Below, in pieces: positions 23,487-26,066 of a DNA stretch of 26,066 nt. A model generated the notes under the pieces. That model was not told the origin of the DNA. It saw only the letters and a program-made list of their open reading frames with translations, and searched no databases. The translations under genes and the position numbers were made by a program. The stretch is from JBBDWZ01 sp050732575 (GTDB lineage: Bacteria > Gemmatimonadota > Gemmatimonadetes > Longimicrobiales > RSA9), in assembly GCA_050732575.1 (NCBI GenBank), contig JBOHRF010000045.1, positions 1 to 26,066 of the forward strand. The letters run 5' to 3'. Each line of letters begins with the position of its first letter. Position 1 is the first letter of the stretch.

Positions 23487-24157
23487 TTCGATTCGATCAC
23501 GTTCACAAGCAGTATGCGCGCTCTGGTGCCGCCCTGGACGATATCAATTTTGAGGTCCGCAAGGGTGAGTTTTGCTTTTTGACGGGCCATAGCGGTGCCG
23601 GCAAATCCACGTTGCTGCGCCTGGTTCACATGGCAGAAAAGCCGAGCCAGGGTGAGGTGCGGGTTAGCGGCTATTCCTCCAGCACCATCCGGCCCAATGA
23701 CATTGCCATTCTTCGGCGCAAGATCGGATACGTGTTCCAGGACTTCCGGTTGCTCACCGATCGCAGCGCAGCCGCCAACATCGCGTTCGCGCTGGAAGTC
23801 ACGGGTGCTCGCAGCTCGTCGATTCGGTCCCGGGTGGGACGGCTCCTCGCCATGGTTGGACTGGCGGCCAAATCCGAGGCGCTGCCCACCGAACTGTCCG
23901 GGGGTGAGCAGCAGCGCGTCGCCCTGGCCCGCGCACTTGCCCATGATCCGCTGGTCCTTCTTGCCGATGAACCCACCGGCAATCTTGACGAACGGGCAAC
24001 CTGGGGCGTCTTCGATTTGATCAAATCGATCAATGCATCCGGAACTGCTGTATTGCTGGCCACGCACAACCTCGACCTGGTTCGCCGCAGCTCGGGAGTC
24101 CGCATGATCGAATTGGCACACGGCAAGGTCGTCTTCGATTCGGCGGCGGGGCGCTGA
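23483..24157 (+). CDS. ftsE: Cell division ATP-binding protein FtsE
   Basis: The 224-residue ABC ATPase powers FtsX to control septal peptidoglycan hydrolysis. Walker A is GHSGAGKST (35-43), followed by Q-loop region GYVFQDFRLL, signature LSGGEQQR (about 138-145), Walker B VLLADEPTGNLD (about 156-167) and the H-loop in LLATHNLDLV. The size and lack of extra domains fit FtsE and not a general lipoprotein exporter such as LolD, and the next gene being ftsX confirms it. The start overlaps the pdxA stop by 4 bp, so translation is probably coupled. Confidence 0.95.
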   Translation: MIRFDHVHKQYARSGAALDDINFEVRKGEFCFLTGHSGAGKSTLLRLVHMAEKPSQGEVRVSGYSSSTIRPNDIAILRRKIGYVFQDFRLLTDRSAAANIAFALEVTGARSSSIRSRVGRLLAMVGLAAKSEALPTELSGGEQQRVALARALAHDPLVLLADEPTGNLDERATWGVFDLIKSINASGTAVLLATHNLDLVRRSSGVRMIELAHGKVVFDSAAGR

Positions 24158-24159
24158 GC

Positions 24160-25017
24160 ATGCCTTACGCGCTGCGTGAAGCGCTGGCGGCGTTTCAGCG
24201 AAGCCCGGTGTTGAGCGGCCTGTCCGTGGCCATGATCGCGCTGTCTCTGCTGGTGATCGGCCTGTTTGGCATTGCCGCGCACAACGTTCGGCGCGTACTC
24301 GATCGCGTGGAATCGCGCGTTGAAGTCGTGGCCTATCTGCGGGACAATGCCGACTTCGGCGCCGTGGTTGCCGCGCAGGAGGAGATGAAGAAGACGCCCA
24401 CGGTACGTGAGGTCCGCTACGTCTCGCGCGAGCAGGCGCTCGAAATTGCACGCGCCGAGCTGCCCGAGTTCCAGCAGATCTTCGGTACACTGGACGGCAA
24501 TCCGTTGCCCGCGTCCATCGAAGTGGCCATGCAACCGCAGCAGGGCAACGCCGACGCCGTGGTAAACGTGGCCAAACGCTTGGCCCAGTATCCGTTTGTG
24601 GAAGAAGTCCAGTTCGGGCGAGAATGGCTGGACAAGATCTATCTGCTGCGTCGCGTGGCAGGCGCCGCCACCCTCATCATGGGCGGCGCCTTCGCATTGG
24701 TGGCGGCACTCATCATTGGCGCGGCAATTCGGATCGCCGTTTTTGCGCGCCGCGATGAGATCAGCATCATGCGACTGGTGGGCGCTACGGACAGTTTTGT
24801 CCGACGTCCGTTCCAGATCGAAGGTCTCTTGGCCGGCGTGGCCGGCGCCATCACCGCACTGCTGACGACGTACGTCGCCTACCGCTTGATGTCACGCTCA
24901 CTGTTTCAGCTCGAGTGGATGCCCACCACCTGGATGCTGGCCATTCTGACCTTGGGCGGTTTATTGGGCGGATTGGCCAGCAACATTGCCGTGCGCCGAC
25001 ATCTGCGGGAAATCTGA
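24160..25017 (+). CDS. ftsX: Cell division protein FtsX
   Basis: The 285-residue membrane protein is the permease-like partner of FtsE. Helix 1 lies at about 19-40 (SGLSVAMIALSLLVIGLFGI). An extracytoplasmic domain follows at about 45-160, with RVEVVAYLRDNADF, VREVRYVSREQALEIAR and NPLPASIEVAM, the typical FtsX ECD pattern. Three more helices occur at about 165-190, 215-240 and 258-280. The cytosolic loop FARRDEISIMRLVGATDSFV is diagnostic. The ECD should contact the EnvC-like activator encoded next. It starts two bases after the ftsE stop and its own stop overlaps the next ATG (TGATG). Confidence 0.95.
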   Translation: MPYALREALAAFQRSPVLSGLSVAMIALSLLVIGLFGIAAHNVRRVLDRVESRVEVVAYLRDNADFGAVVAAQEEMKKTPTVREVRYVSREQALEIARAELPEFQQIFGTLDGNPLPASIEVAMQPQQGNADAVVNVAKRLAQYPFVEEVQFGREWLDKIYLLRRVAGAATLIMGGAFALVAALIIGAAIRIAVFARRDEISIMRLVGATDSFVRRPFQIEGLLAGVAGAITALLTTYVAYRLMSRSLFQLEWMPTTWMLAILTLGGLLGGLASNIAVRRHLREI

Positions 25018-26066
25018 TGCGCGGCCCCGCTCTGTTTCTCATGCTGTTCGTTCTCGGTGCGTCAAGTACGCGGGCACAACAGGCACAAGACAACATTCGG
25101 CGCGAATTGCGCGAGAGCCAATTGCGCCTCGAACAGATCCGCGCTGAGCGGGGGCGCTTGCAGGAAGAAATGTCGGGACTGCAATCGCGCGTGCGCGACG
25201 CCAGCCGCGAACTGGCCAACATCGAGCGCTTGCGTTATGCCTCCTCCCGGGCGCTCCGTGAACTGGAGTTCCAATCCAACGTGTTGACCACACAGGTAGA
25301 GAGTACTACCGCGCAACGCAGTCTCACACACGCCCGCCTGATCGAGCATGATGGGGCATTGAAGCAACGGGTCCGATCGATCTACAAGCGGGGAACACTC
25401 AATTCCGTGCGCGTACTGCTGAGTGCCGAAAATTTTGGCAATCTGCTGGCGCGCTACAAATACCTGAAGATGGCGGCACTTTATGAGCGCATGCTGGTCG
25501 ATGAAGTGAGCCGGCTGGCCAATCAGCTGCGCGTACAGGAGCAGGCCTTGCGCCAGGACCTTTCCCAGCTGGATCTGCTGCGCGCTGAGAAGCAGCGGGA
25601 AGTGGCGCGGCTTCGACAGGTTGAGACCCAGCATCAGAGTACACTTCGTCAATACCAGCAGCGTCAGCGTACTACTCAGGGGCGTCTCGATCAGCTCGAA
25701 AAAGATGAACGCGCAGTGGCCGGCGCTATTGCCCGGCTCGAGAGCCGACGTCGCGAGGAAGAGAATCGAATGGGCGGACGCGTGAGCGGAACGCTCACCA
25801 CTCGGGATTTGGGTTCACTCAACTGGCCCGTGGACGGTCAGCTGGTCTTTCGCTTTGGGCCGGACCGCCGCCCCAACGGTGTGGTATTGCGCTACAATGG
25901 GATTGGCATTGCCGCGCCGGCCGGCACGGCAGTAAAGGCTGTGGAAGCGGGCGAAGTGCAACTGGCCGGACCGTTGGAAGGTTACGGACTCGCTGTGGTC
26001 GTCAGCCACGGCGCAGGCGCATACACGCTGTATTTCCGACTTCAGCAGATCAGTGTGCAGGTGGGG
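25017..26066 (+). CDS. envC: EnvC-like murein hydrolase activator, C-terminus cut by window end
   Basis: The visible 350 residues begin with a signal peptide (MRGPALFLMLFVLGASSTRA, probable cleavage before QQAQ). A long coiled coil follows at about 22-255, rich in Arg, Glu, Gln and Leu, with KQRVRSIYKRGTLNSVRVLL at a position where EnvC relatives have a conserved break. From about 269 (NWPVDGQLVFRFG) begins a LytM/M23 fold. The zinc-peptidase ligands appear lost: the HxGxD-like motif reads RYNGIGI (292-298) and the LYAHL motif reads LYFRL (338-342), although SHG at 330-332 remains. This is the state of E. coli EnvC, which activates amidases and does not cut itself. The ATG overlaps the ftsX stop, so FtsE, FtsX and this protein form one unit. 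The C-terminus lies beyond the window. Confidence 0.9.
   Translation, partial: MRGPALFLMLFVLGASSTRAQQAQDNIRRELRESQLRLEQIRAERGRLQEEMSGLQSRVRDASRELANIERLRYASSRALRELEFQSNVLTTQVESTTAQRSLTHARLIEHDGALKQRVRSIYKRGTLNSVRVLLSAENFGNLLARYKYLKMAALYERMLVDEVSRLANQLRVQEQALRQDLSQLDLLRAEKQREVARLRQVETQHQSTLRQYQQRQRTTQGRLDQLEKDERAVAGAIARLESRRREEENRMGGRVSGTLTTRDLGSLNWPVDGQLVFRFGPDRRPNGVVLRYNGIGIAAPAGTAVKAVEAGEVQLAGPLEGYGLAVVVSHGAGAYTLYFRLQQISVQVG

Overview
The window is GC-rich, densely packed bacterial DNA. It was read without database searches. The gene set points to a diderm, outer-membrane bacterium: two periplasmic rotamase chaperones (one SurA-like), FtsEX with an EnvC-type activator, a DUF58/BatA-type pair and a nucleotidyltransferase/phosphomutase-like fusion. 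The overall style and gene order fit Gemmatimonadota best, but that assignment is an inference from context and not proven. I saw no tRNA, rRNA, CRISPR array, insertion sequence or phage gene.

Left part (1-11.9 kb), mostly minus strand. An AI-2E/PerM-type membrane protein runs off the left edge. Upstream of it on the same strand is an 835-residue sugar-nucleotidyltransferase fused to a phosphomutase-like domain whose active-site loops look degenerate. A divergent gene of unknown function (3496-4206) follows. Next comes a long minus-strand series that starts at lepA (11850) and reads leftwards: lepA, a family 2 glycosyltransferase, an Atg22/UMF1-like major facilitator, a ROK glucokinase, a 204-bp gap holding a 9-bp tandem repeat, a PfkB kinase, a STAS+histidine-kinase-like ATPase protein and a STAS-like+winged-helix protein. 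Most junctions are 4-bp ATGA or GTGA overlaps, so this is probably one coupled operon that joins sugar handling to a partner-switch-like regulatory pair.

Middle (11.9-13.3 kb). This is a scar-like interval. It holds an AraC-type DNA-binding domain without a proper N-terminus, run directly into a ClpP-like protease lacking about 44 N-terminal residues. After it comes a 150-bp inverted-repeat element built of 12-bp units, then a tiny two-helix membrane protein read from the opposite strand.

Right part (13.3-26 kb), all plus strand. A predicted promoter drives a DUF58 protein, a BatA-like membrane protein and mfd, joined by stop-start (TAA|ATG) junctions with no gap. Hairpins separate mfd from a lipoprotein-like rotamase, and that gene from a SurA-like rotamase. 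The SurA-like gene is followed closely by pdxA, ftsE, ftsX and an envC-like gene that runs off the right edge. Together these handle envelope protein folding, cofactor supply and septal peptidoglycan hydrolysis.

The most interesting items are the STAS/ATPase plus STAS/wHTH pair in a sugar-kinase operon, the minisatellite sitting at the pfkB translation start, the AraC/ClpP remnant junction, and the 12-bp-unit inverted repeat.
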